A stretch of DNA of 28,364 nucleotides from a virus: positions 1 through 28,364 of the IMG/VR virus record IMGVR_UViG_3300028559_000150. The stretch is one strand, 5' to 3'. Below are positions 6,773 to 13,953 of this stretch, piece by piece. The translations under genes and the position numbers were made by a program. The first letter of the stretch is position 1. Each line of letters opens with the position of its first letter. The notes under the pieces were generated by a model. The model was not told the DNA's origin and ran no database searches. It was given only the letters and a program-made list of their open reading frames with translations.

Positions 6773-7474
6773 TGATATATCGTTTTGATAAACCTTCTTT
6801 AAAAAGTTTTCTATTTCTTTATTTAAATCGTATGACTTCATAAATTCATAAGTAACATTTCCATTATATCCAAGATTTTTTATATCAGAAATTATATTTG
6901 CGTATTCTTTATATAAAGTAACTGGCTCAAGATCTGGGGTAGAAATGTGAACATGATAGATATACTCTTTATGTTTTTCAAATTCTACTACAGAATTTAG
7001 TCCTTCTAAATAAAGATTACCACTATCAATCATAGTTTTTATACTGTAAAGAGATTCTATATCATCTACAATTTCATCCAGGGTATAATAATACTCTCCA
7101 CCGTACTTCCTTGCATTTGGTTCAACACAAACAATGCAATCACGCTTATCAATATAGTTGTCAATACGCATAAGAAGATCAAGCATACTCTTTTTGTTTC
7201 CTATACGCATCGATGGAGATCCAAGGGTGATGACCTTTACATTGTTTTCTAAACAATAATCGACCACCTTGCATAGATAATCGTAACAGCTGGAATCAAA
7301 AAAAGATGATATTCCAGATCCGTAGAATACCCCTTGGATAGCATAAACAGATTTTGATAGTGGAGCTTTTATGTAAGCAGATTCGATATAATCAAATCCA
7401 AGATTTAATGCAATCTCTGTGTTTTTAGAAACCATATCTGGTTGCCAACCAATGTTACTTATTCCTACCTGCAT
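6761..7474 (-). CDS. Xylose isomerase-like TIM-barrel sugar isomerase/epimerase
   Basis: 237 aa from the ATG at 7474, preceded by GGAG seven bases upstream. The segments MQVGISNIGW, CIVCVEPNA, TMIDSGN, YIYHVHIS and VTYEFMK give the E, D, H, E metal ligands of the AP-endonuclease-2/xylose isomerase superfamily in order. Members isomerise or epimerise sugars or inositols, or act as AP endonucleases. Here the neighbouring SDR and FAD oxidoreductase indicate sugar chemistry. It is the last gene of a three-gene operon with ATG/stop overlaps. The substrate cannot be told. Confidence 0.8.
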   Translation of the reverse strand: MQVGISNIGWQPDMVSKNTEIALNLGFDYIESAYIKAPLSKSVYAIQGVFYGSGISSFFDSSCYDYLCKVVDYCLENNVKVITLGSPSMRIGNKKSMLDLLMRIDNYIDKRDCIVCVEPNARKYGGEYYYTLDEIVDDIESLYSIKTMIDSGNLYLEGLNSVVEFEKHKEYIYHVHISTPDLEPVTLYKEYANIISDIKNLGYNGNVTYEFMKSYDLNKEIENFLKKVYQNDISLFI

Positions 7475-8205
7475 AAAAATTCTCCTATCTCTTTTAATGA
7501 AGTTTCTGAATCGTACCAATATCTTTTTGTTGTTATATTAGTTTGATAATTATACGCCATAAGCTTTCCTTCATATCCAATAGGTTTGTCACAGAATGTT
7601 TCTACTATTTCCCTGGTACTAACGGGTTCTGGAAATAAATTAAATATTGTTCTATCATCATAGTTAGCTGCCTCAATATCTAATGCGATAAGATTAATGT
7701 TATACCATTGATAGTAAGAGTTTATATTTATTTGATCTAAGTTATTTGAATTCTTAATATCAAATAATATATTCTTTTTTAAATATGGACCGTAAACTCC
7801 TGGCAATCGTAATACTTTTATAGAATTATACTCCAGGTTTTGAGTTATCAAGTCTTCAAAGATATACCTATTGTGACCATACCCTAGGCTTTTAAATACA
7901 GGAGCTATTGTTTCGTCTGCAAGTAACTCAGTATCCTGGTAAACATCAATTGTAGAAAATAAAAATACATTATTATATTTTTTATTTTTTATCTTGGTAA
8001 ATATGCTTATTGCATTTTCTAAATCAAGTCCAGGGTTTTTATTTATTATCCATTTCGTTGCTGGTAGACAGGAAAGATAAAGATCACAACCATCAGGTGC
8101 AGAAGATATTTCGTCAAGGTTTTTAGAATTATATTTATAATCAAAGTTTATAAATCTTTGTAGATTTGTTCCAACAAAACCAGTTGAGCCTACTAAAATT
8201 CGCAT
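7465..8205 (-). CDS. NAD-dependent epimerase/dehydratase (extended SDR)
   Basis: 246 aa. N-terminal MRILVGSTGFVGTNL is the GxxGxxG Rossmann motif. VFLFSTIDVY is the Ser/Thr strand, and the catalytic Tyr region reads YGHNRYIFED, where the usual YxxxK lysine is replaced by Arg, so activity may be altered. LRLPGVYGP matches the extended SDR substrate region. Shorter than the usual 300 or more residues. It overlaps both neighbours by 10-13 bases, implying coordinated expression with the oxidoreductase and isomerase. Likely acts on a nucleotide sugar. Confidence 0.82.
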   Translation of the reverse strand: MRILVGSTGFVGTNLQRFINFDYKYNSKNLDEISSAPDGCDLYLSCLPATKWIINKNPGLDLENAISIFTKIKNKKYNNVFLFSTIDVYQDTELLADETIAPVFKSLGYGHNRYIFEDLITQNLEYNSIKVLRLPGVYGPYLKKNILFDIKNSNNLDQININSYYQWYNINLIALDIEAANYDDRTIFNLFPEPVSTREIVETFCDKPIGYEGKLMAYNYQTNITTKRYWYDSETSLKEIGEFLCR

Positions 8206-9122
8206 AGCTGTCTCACATAATCCTCAAGGTAGTATATCCCCTGTATCTTGCCCCCAAAACAGTTTACAACATTGTTCTCCATTGTAATTACTGGAGATCT
8301 GTTGTCAGACATATCAACTGGCTTTGCCTTTACAGCTCTTAGGCTTTCTTGGTATTTAAACCTTGTACTAAACCCTGGATAGTAATAAGATATTTTATTT
8401 TCAATCTTTTCTATTCTTTCAGAATCGGTAAGATTAGAATCTGGTGTGTATTCAACATCTGAAATTGTAAACATATTTTTATAATATGGAAAGATGGAAA
8501 ACAAAGGTCCATCAACCAATGTCAGGGCATCGAATGGCGTATCGTCAATCTTTTTATATACGAATATTGTGCATGGTTGAACAAAAGACTGATGGGTAAT
8601 GGGGTTGAGAGTGTTGTTTGTACAATTTATAACAAGATCGTAAGACAACGAAAGGCTACCAACATTGTCAATATCTTTTCTAGTCAGCAAATGATCAAGC
8701 TCTCTTATAAAGTATGACTGGGCAAGAAATGGATTTATATGTTTTTCATTCACGGAAATAGCTCCAGAAACATTATTTAAATAGTCATGGTCAGCAATTT
8801 GAAAGTCAAAGTCTGAAAATATTTTAATATAGGTTTTAAAATCAATGATTGATTCCCGTTCTGGCACAGCATAAACATTGTTAGGGACGTTAGATAAAAG
8901 ACTTTCGTAATCTGTTTTAAATTTTATAAAAGTTGTTCTGCACAGAAGTCTTGTTGTAGAGCTTCTTGCATAATGATAACCTAGGTGCAATCTATTTTGA
9001 TTGTTCATAGAAGCTTTACTAAAAATGCCATGCCCATCAAAAATACTAACCTGGTGGCTTTGTTTTAATTTATTTGCAATGTGGCAGCCAAACCATCCTG
9101 CACCAATAATAGCTATCTTCAT
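8193..9122 (-). CDS. FAD-dependent oxidoreductase (DAO-like), sugar cluster
   Basis: 309 aa from ATG 9122. Dinucleotide-binding start MKIAIIGAGWFGCHIANKL followed by a short acidic strand (VSIFDGHG), then SKASMNNQNRLHLGYHYARS, a pattern I associate with DAO-fold oxidoreductases found in lipopolysaccharide or surface-glycan clusters. The C-terminal GGKIQGIYYLEDYV closes the FAD domain. First gene of the minus-strand operon, reading from one arm of a divergent promoter at 9136-9154; the leader is only a few bases. Reaction unknown; oxidation of a sugar or sugar acid is plausible. Confidence 0.75.
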   Translation of the reverse strand: MKIAIIGAGWFGCHIANKLKQSHQVSIFDGHGIFSKASMNNQNRLHLGYHYARSSTTRLLCRTTFIKFKTDYESLLSNVPNNVYAVPERESIIDFKTYIKIFSDFDFQIADHDYLNNVSGAISVNEKHINPFLAQSYFIRELDHLLTRKDIDNVGSLSLSYDLVINCTNNTLNPITHQSFVQPCTIFVYKKIDDTPFDALTLVDGPLFSIFPYYKNMFTISDVEYTPDSNLTDSERIEKIENKISYYYPGFSTRFKYQESLRAVKAKPVDMSDNRSPVITMENNVVNCFGGKIQGIYYLEDYVRQLCEF

Positions 9123-9135
9123 AATAATTAGTAAC

Positions 9136-9154
9136 ATTATATCAGTGATATAAT
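9136..9154. promoter_or_regulatory. Palindromic divergent promoter (two TGATATAAT extended -10s)
   Basis: ATTATATCA, one central G, then TGATATAAT: a perfect 9-bp inverted repeat. Each strand reads TGATATAAT, an extended -10. The minus copy is 13 bases before the oxidoreductase ATG, and the plus copy 20 bases before the glycosyltransferase ATG at 9175. No -35 elements are evident. Polymerases could not occupy both arms at once. Confidence 0.65.
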
Positions 9155-9174
9155 TGTGTAAAAGAAAGAAACTT

Positions 9175-9900
9175 ATGTCTACTGTAATTACTCACATCTA
9201 CAACGAAGAACTATTGCTCCCCCTTTGGTTGGAGCATCATTCAAAATATTTTGATCATGGTATCGTGGTTGATTTTGCATCTACAGATTCTAGTAGGGAA
9301 ATAATTGCTCAATACCCAAAATTTAAAGTGTATGATTCAACAATAGATATGTGGGGTGTAAACGATCTTGATGCCATGATGATTGAATTTGAAAAAAAGG
9401 TAGAGGGAATAAGAATGGTGTTAAATGTAACAGAGTTTCTTCTTGGTGATCCTAATAATGCTAAAAAAGATTTTTTAATTCCTGCAGTTGGCCTTATTAA
9501 TATGCCATTTGATAAAGAATTTGATTGGTCAAAACAATTTTGGGAGCAAAGATCATATGGAATTTCATACAAAGATAGTTTTATTCACAGAAGATCAAGA
9601 ATTCTTGCTCATAAATTACCCAACTACCCGCTTGGCAGACATTTTGAATCAATAGATGATGGCGGATACTTACTTGTTCATGTTGCCAACTGCTTGGTTG
9701 ACGAGAGAATGATTAATAGAAAGCTTCAGTTTCAAGACAAAGTGCCAGACAAAGATAAAAATTTAAACCTAGCTTTTCAACACTATAAACAAGGAAGAAG
9801 ATTTGTAAAAGAGGACGCACTTCAAGAGCAAGAAACTTTTAGATCACAATCAGTAGATGTATCAGACTTAATTAATAAAGCTATTACTACCATGATATAG
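9175..9900 (+). CDS. GT2/GT92-like glycosyltransferase
   Basis: 241 aa. The ATG at 9175 (MSTVITHIYNEE) is preferred to a TTG at 9154, which lies inside the -10. The start HIYNEELLLPLWLEHHSKYF and GIVVDFASTDSSREII are the first Rossmann half of GT-A enzymes, with the donor-site region near VNDLDAMMIEFE and LNVTEFLLGD. Families with this opening are found in polysaccharide clusters and often annotated glycosyltransferase family 2 or 92. Cytoplasmic, no membrane segment. It is followed eight bases later by the methyltransferase gene. Confidence 0.75.
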   Translation: MSTVITHIYNEELLLPLWLEHHSKYFDHGIVVDFASTDSSREIIAQYPKFKVYDSTIDMWGVNDLDAMMIEFEKKVEGIRMVLNVTEFLLGDPNNAKKDFLIPAVGLINMPFDKEFDWSKQFWEQRSYGISYKDSFIHRRSRILAHKLPNYPLGRHFESIDDGGYLLVHVANCLVDERMINRKLQFQDKVPDKDKNLNLAFQHYKQGRRFVKEDALQEQETFRSQSVDVSDLINKAITTMI

Positions 9901-9907
9901 GATAAAA

Positions 9908-10522
9908 ATGAAACTACACGATATAGCATTAAAACATGAACTTGCTCACATTGGAGATAAAGCAACATATCATCAATACATGCATTTTTATGAAAAGCAT
10001 CTTGATCCAGAAAATATATCTAGATTTTTAGAAATAGGTATAGCTTATGGCGCATCAATACGAACATGGCGAGAGTGGCTTCCTGAAAAAGTTATTGTTG
10101 AAGGGTGGGACATAAATCCAGCGCAAGATATTGAAGGCTGTGACTTAAGAGTTGTGGATCAATTAGATACCCAAGCCATGCTTGATAACATAACTGGAAC
10201 TTATGATGTGATATTAGATGATGGCGGCCACACTGCTGACATGATGCAAACATCATTTGCCACTCTTTTTCCACACACTCGCTTATATATTATTGAAGAT
10301 CTTCAAGCTCCATGGTATGGAGAACATTATCTTAGTCCAGGAGACATTAATACACTAGACATGCTTGAAAACTTTGATATAGATGGCTGGACTTCAAGGT
10401 ATGCAACTGAAGATCAAAAAGTTTATATTAATGAGAATGCCCAAATTGTTGATATCTTTATTCGTGGAGAAAGAAATAGTCCACTTTCTGCAACATGCAT
10501 TATTAAAAATAGAGCAAATTAA
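9908..10522 (+). CDS. Class I SAM methyltransferase, MycE-like O-methyltransferase
   Basis: 204 aa, AGGATAAAA before the ATG. SAM-binding motif FLEIGIAYGASIRTW, acidic loop VEGWDINPA, then YDVILDDGGHTADMMQ and LYIIEDLQAPWYG. The DDGGH and YxIEDL motifs match sugar O-methyltransferases such as the MycE family (metal-dependent, acting on deoxysugars of macrolides). With the glycosyltransferase just upstream, methylation of a transferred sugar is the natural guess. The stop is only three bases from the convergent gene at 10526. Confidence 0.75.
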   Translation: MKLHDIALKHELAHIGDKATYHQYMHFYEKHLDPENISRFLEIGIAYGASIRTWREWLPEKVIVEGWDINPAQDIEGCDLRVVDQLDTQAMLDNITGTYDVILDDGGHTADMMQTSFATLFPHTRLYIIEDLQAPWYGEHYLSPGDINTLDMLENFDIDGWTSRYATEDQKVYINENAQIVDIFIRGERNSPLSATCIIKNRAN

Positions 10523-10525
10523 ACA

Positions 10526-11203
10526 TTACCATTCAGTAATAATTTCATTGTGATGCTCTGTTTCTGGTCCAGCAAGGTCATATACTTGAACCCCTGGTAT
10601 CTGTCCAATCCAGACTTCAGCATCCCATCTCGTTTGCATCGTTGGGCCATGACCAATTTCTCTTATTTTGTTTAATTTAGACCACCAGAAGGTTCCAGCA
10701 AACCATCGTTGTCCAACGTGTGGACCGCCAAGGTGGGGCGGGGACTGACCACTAAAGTCATGCCAATGACAACCAACTGCATCAACATCAGAGAGTTTTT
10801 CAATGCAATCTTTCCACTTAATAACATTAAAATATGTCATTGACTTTCTCCAATTAATGTTTTGTTCCGTGACATTGAATCCGCCCTTTGTATGTGCATA
10901 CAAGACGTTCCCATCATTAACTTGTGCAAATTCATATAGTTTATTTTGAGTAAGCTGTTCCCATCCATGATCAGCCTCGTCAACAACTGTGTGTGAAATA
11001 TTATTTTCGGATAAAAAGTCTTTAACTTGTTGTCTTTGGTGTGGCAACCCAACTAATCCAATATGAATTGTATCTAAATTATTAATCAATTGGCTCGTTT
11101 TTAATGATTCTATATGAAGCTGGACTATAGGTATCCAATCGTTTTCTTTTTGAGAGGCATTGCTTCCACAATAAATATGGTAAAAATGATGCATGTCTAC
11201 CAT
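10526..11203 (-). CDS. Glycosyltransferase-like protein (cell-surface cluster family), copy 1
   Basis: 225 aa. Shared landmarks with its upstream neighbour: an opening HHFYHIYC, GLVGLPHQRQQVKDFL, ADHGWEQLTQNKLYEFA, LYAHTKGG, INWRKSMTYFNVIKW, GTFWWSKL and DAEVWIG. I have seen this YAHTKG / WRxSMTY / FWW combination in proteins of surface polysaccharide clusters, where they are treated as glycosyltransferases; the biochemical activity is not proven. The ATG lies inside the stop region of the upstream copy (ATGGTAG), so the pair is translationally coupled and probably arose by tandem duplication. Confidence 0.65.
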   Translation of the reverse strand: MVDMHHFYHIYCGSNASQKENDWIPIVQLHIESLKTSQLINNLDTIHIGLVGLPHQRQQVKDFLSENNISHTVVDEADHGWEQLTQNKLYEFAQVNDGNVLYAHTKGGFNVTEQNINWRKSMTYFNVIKWKDCIEKLSDVDAVGCHWHDFSGQSPPHLGGPHVGQRWFAGTFWWSKLNKIREIGHGPTMQTRWDAEVWIGQIPGVQVYDLAGPETEHHNEIITEW

Positions 11204-11862
11204 ATTGTTACCATTTTAGACTCATCCGATGGATGGTAAGGAACGTAATCGTATATTTTAAATGGTTCATCCATTTGCTCAACTGTTGGCTTTAGCCATC
11301 CTATCCAACCCTCTGCTCCATATCTATTTTCTCTATTTGGTTTCTCAGCAAAATTTCTAACATATTTTAATTTAGTCCACCAAAATGTTCCACCAAAGAA
11401 TCCAGAAACTGTTTTAACATTATCATTGCTGCCTTCTAAATAATGAGATCCTACTGCACAAAATCCTTCATCTAAATGTTTTACAACATCTTCCCATATT
11501 ATTACTGTGTGATAAGTCATTGACTTTCGCCAATTTATGTGTAAAGAGTTAATCGTAACAGCATTTTTTGTATGGGCATACAAAACGTATCCGTCATTAT
11601 TTTGTGCAAATTCAAAAAGTTTATCTTGAGTTTCTTGTTCCCACCCGTCATCAACCTCTGAACAAACAGAATAGTTTATTCCTTCAGAGTTGAGATAGTT
11701 CTTAACTTCTTGTCTTGTTTCAGGAGGACCAACGATTCCAATTTGAAATGTTTTAAGATTGTTGATTAGGTCCGAATGCTTTAGGGCAGCTAGATGTTCG
11801 TTTAGTGGCAATTGCCAGGAGCCTTTAGAGTAGACATGATAAAAATGATGAAGATCTGTCAC
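11197..11862 (-). CDS. Glycosyltransferase-like protein, copy 2 (paralogue)
   Basis: 221 aa, GTG start nine bases after the extended -10 at 11872-11880, so nearly leaderless. It has the same order of motifs as copy 1 (HHFYHVYS, GIVGPPETRQEVKNYL, DDGWEQETQDKLFEFA, LYAHTKNA, INWRKSMTYHTVIIW, GTFWWTKL, GAEGWIG). The DAEVWIG of copy 1 is GAEGWIG here, so the aspartate in this motif differs. Divergent from the HNH-like gene at 11926. Confidence 0.65.
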   Translation of the reverse strand: MTDLHHFYHVYSKGSWQLPLNEHLAALKHSDLINNLKTFQIGIVGPPETRQEVKNYLNSEGINYSVCSEVDDGWEQETQDKLFEFAQNNDGYVLYAHTKNAVTINSLHINWRKSMTYHTVIIWEDVVKHLDEGFCAVGSHYLEGSNDNVKTVSGFFGGTFWWTKLKYVRNFAEKPNRENRYGAEGWIGWLKPTVEQMDEPFKIYDYVPYHPSDESKMVTIW

Positions 11863-11871
11863 AATAATATG

Positions 11872-11880
11872 ATTATATCA
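11872..11880 (-). promoter_or_regulatory. Extended -10 promoter TGATATAAT (minus strand)
   Basis: The plus strand shows ATTATATCA, which reads TGATATAAT on the minus strand, nine bases before the GTG of the glycosyltransferase-like gene. There is no clear -35. Same motif and placement as at 3046 and 9136-9154. Confidence 0.55.
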
Positions 11881-11925
11881 TTCAGTATGCAAGCAAAATA
11901 ATGCCTTTTAGAGTACAATAGTTCT

Positions 11926-12363
11926 GTGCGTGACCCCTTTAAACAGCTTCTATCAAATTGTAAAAAAAATTCAGTAACGCAAGATGAAAATGGAAATTGG
12001 AATCAAATAAGATCATCAACAAATAGAAGAAGAATGAATGGCGACGGAGCCAGCGATCAAACAAAAATCTGGACACCATCCAAACTTTTAGTAACCTCTG
12101 AAGATCTAAAAATGGTATGGGATAAGCAAAAAGGTAAGTGCTATTGGTTTGACATAGACCTTGATCTTAATCTTTTATATAAAGATCACAAGGACTGGTA
12201 TCCAAAACATCCCCTTGCCCCATCAGTAGACAAGATAGATGAGTCAGGAAACTACTCTATAAATAACATAGTAATCTGTTGTAGATTTGCAAATTTTGGT
12301 AGAAACGTGTATCCTTTTGACAGAATGCAAGATCTCATTAGTACACTAACTAAGAAAGGCTAA
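11926..12363 (+). CDS. HNH-like endonuclease
   Basis: 145 aa, GTG start. TACAAT sits six bases before the GTG, suggesting another leaderless message. After a basic N-terminus (STNRRRMNGDG), the core reads WDKQKGKCYWF, then PLAPSVDKIDESGNYSINN, IVICCRFANFGRN. This is the layout of phage HNH proteins in which the central motif reads SxDRID...GY...N...C...N, with the usual first His replaced. A single Cys72 where zinc-bound forms have CxxC suggests no structural zinc. It could be a homing or packaging-associated nuclease; it is not next to TerL, so homing or general nuclease is more likely. Confidence 0.65.
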   Translation: MRDPFKQLLSNCKKNSVTQDENGNWNQIRSSTNRRRMNGDGASDQTKIWTPSKLLVTSEDLKMVWDKQKGKCYWFDIDLDLNLLYKDHKDWYPKHPLAPSVDKIDESGNYSINNIVICCRFANFGRNVYPFDRMQDLISTLTKKG

Positions 12364-12365
12364 CT

Positions 12366-12551
12366 ATGAAAACAAAGGATCAGTATACAGAAGACGATGA
12401 GCGTGCCTTAAGAGATCTGGCTAATGCCATGGACAATCTTAGAAAAGGTGTTGGTGGCGCTGCCGGAACGGGAGCTGAAAAAAAGTATCAAGATGCATAT
12501 CTAAAGTGTGTAAGACTAGAACTAAAACCAAAGATGAAAAGAAAAATCTAG
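12366..12551 (+). CDS. Hypothetical helical protein
   Basis: 61 aa, starting two bases after the HNH-like gene's stop. Charged helix DDERALRDLANAMDNLRKG, a glycine-rich linker GGAAGTG, then another helix and a basic tail (RLELKPKMKRKI). No recognised family. In tight tandem with both neighbours. Confidence 0.55.
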   Translation: MKTKDQYTEDDERALRDLANAMDNLRKGVGGAAGTGAEKKYQDAYLKCVRLELKPKMKRKI

Positions 12552-12552
12552 A

Positions 12553-12777
12553 GTGACTGATATTATTTTTAATAATTATTCAAACGGCAGCATGTGGGAA
12601 ATTGCAGGTCCATCTATGTCAGTATACATAACTCATGACATGGTTCTTGGTGAGGACAAGACGGGACTGGAAATGTTACTTGCCTTGCAGGGTATCCCAC
12701 CAACAAAAGATCTTATTCAACAAATAGTAGACAATACAAAAGATCCCAAAGGGGACATGTTTATTGTATCGTTCTAG
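12553..12777 (+). CDS. Hypothetical protein
   Basis: 74 aa, GTG start one base after the previous stop. A beta-rich N-terminus (SMWEIAGPSMSVYITHDMV) is followed by a helix containing GLEMLLALQGIPPTKDLIQQ. No known motif. Context gives only operon membership. Confidence 0.55.
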   Translation: MTDIIFNNYSNGSMWEIAGPSMSVYITHDMVLGEDKTGLEMLLALQGIPPTKDLIQQIVDNTKDPKGDMFIVSF

Positions 12778-12788
12778 GGGGAGTCTAA

Positions 12789-12971
12789 ATGCTAAATCTT
12801 AGAGGTATACCAACAAGAGTATGTGTTAATTGTGGATCTGATCTATTTACCGTGCAAATTTGTTTTGATGAAGAATATGAAATAGCTGGGTACCTTCTTG
12901 ATTGTGAGTGTGCTTATTGTGGCACATTGTTAACGGCCCCCACCCCACTAGATCTAGCATCAACACTATAA
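12789..12971 (+). CDS. Small zinc-ribbon protein
   Basis: 60 aa, preceded by GGGGGAG. Two cysteine knuckles, CVNCGS near residues 12-17 and CAYCGT near 41-46, give a zinc ribbon with a 25-residue acidic strand region between. The extra cysteine in DCECAYC could be structural. Such domains bind nucleic acid or protein; role unknown. Confidence 0.65.
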   Translation: MLNLRGIPTRVCVNCGSDLFTVQICFDEEYEIAGYLLDCECAYCGTLLTAPTPLDLASTL

Positions 12972-13004
12972 TATACAATACAAATAACAACTATGGTTAG
13001 GATA

Positions 13005-13505
13005 ATGATGCAAACTTTTCTACCTTTTGATAACTTTATAGAATCAGCAAGGTCCCTGGACAGCCTAAGATTAAACAAGCAACTATTAGAAGGGCGCCAG
13101 ATATATAATATATTAGCTTCAGGCAGAACTTCCGGTGCTTGGACAAATCATCCAGCAGTAAAGATGTGGAGAGGGTACGAGACAGCCCTATTTAACTATC
13201 TTGTTGCCATTAAAGATGAGTGTGTTTCTCGCGGCATCAAAACAGATAAAAATTGGTCAGCAATTATAGAAATCCATAAGTATAATTTAAATCGTGCTGG
13301 CACTACCTCCCTCCCTATATGGTGGGGAGACGAAAGAGTTCATCAGTCCCATCGTAATAATCTTTACCGTAAAAATCCAGACTATTATATAGAATTTATT
13401 GATGATAGTTTTGTTTCTTGTTGCGATAAGTGCAACTACTTTTGGCCAACACACAGGAGTGAAGAATTCTCTGATCAAAAACTTGACAATCTCTCCGTAC
13501 TCTAG
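13005..13505 (+). CDS. Pyrimidine-dimer DNA glycosylase-like protein (MSMEG_6728 family)
   Basis: 166 aa from ATG 13005, where AGGA lies just upstream; the ATG at 12993 is less likely. MMQTFLPFDNFIESARSLD, SLRLNKQLLEGRQIYNIL, WTNHPAVKMWRGYETALFNY and RVHQSHRNNLYRKNPDYY match the family I know as MSMEG_6728-like, related to pyrimidine dimer DNA glycosylase/endonuclease V. Members are common in Actinobacteria. The C-terminus carries CCDKCNYFWPTHRSEE, an added knuckle. A role in repair or base excision is inferred from the family, not shown. Confidence 0.7.
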   Translation: MMQTFLPFDNFIESARSLDSLRLNKQLLEGRQIYNILASGRTSGAWTNHPAVKMWRGYETALFNYLVAIKDECVSRGIKTDKNWSAIIEIHKYNLNRAGTTSLPIWWGDERVHQSHRNNLYRKNPDYYIEFIDDSFVSCCDKCNYFWPTHRSEEFSDQKLDNLSVL

Positions 13506-13541
13506 TACCATAGGAACACGGACAACAACTAGGAGGAAACT

Positions 13542-13589
13542 ATGGATGGTATTGATAGCTACTTTGAGTACAAATTTATAAATGGCTAG
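13542..13589 (+). CDS. 15-residue leader peptide candidate
   Basis: ATG at 13542 has one of the best ribosome sites in the window (AGGAGGAAACT). It encodes MDGIDSYFEYKFING and stops within the start of the next gene (the last codons overlap ATGGCTAG). The downstream gene has no ribosome site of its own, so this tiny ORF probably serves to deliver ribosomes. Whether the peptide itself matters is unknown. Confidence 0.4.
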   Translation: MDGIDSYFEYKFING

Positions 13590-13731
13590 GAAGAAAGACG
13601 AGGATTATCTTCCAATTCCTACCCCAGAAAAACAACTTACCCAGTCCTCAGGCTGGTGTATGACGCAAAATCATAATGGATGTTTTTATCAATTTAGACA
13701 CGGAAAGTGTGGTTGCAAATGTCACGAGTAA
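13582..13731 (+). CDS. Small cysteine/histidine-rich protein
   Basis: 49 aa. The C-terminal half reads GWCMTQNHNGCFYQF then RHGKCGCKCHE: five cysteines and three histidines in about 25 residues, a plausible single or double zinc site. The N-terminus is polar with a PIPTPEK linker. Translation is likely coupled to the 15-aa ORF upstream, and the following gene starts 13 bases before its end. Confidence 0.6.
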   Translation: MARKKDEDYLPIPTPEKQLTQSSGWCMTQNHNGCFYQFRHGKCGCKCHE

Positions 13732-13934
13732 TAGCAGGATACATGACCCCAGAAGAGTTTGCCTCTCTGGTAATAGTTTCATTAGAGACTAATCAATATT
13801 TTAAAAGAAATGAAAAAGCGCATCCAGAAGATATTGTTTCTGCTTTTGTCGCTCAGGCAGAGGCCATAGCCATTGGTGCTGGATTTGTTATTGCAGAAAC
13901 GGCAGGGATTAAAAACAAAACGAGTGTCATCTGA
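13719..13934 (+). CDS. Hypothetical helical protein
   Basis: 71 aa. ATG 13719 is chosen because the longer start 12 bases upstream lies deeper inside the Cys-rich gene. Helices MTPEEFASLVIVSLE and EDIVSAFVAQAEAIAIGAGF. No family recognised. It ends 19 bases before the IMPDH-like gene. Confidence 0.55.
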   Translation: MSRVIAGYMTPEEFASLVIVSLETNQYFKRNEKAHPEDIVSAFVAQAEAIAIGAGFVIAETAGIKNKTSVI

Positions 13935-13953
13935 TGACAGATAAGAGAAAACA

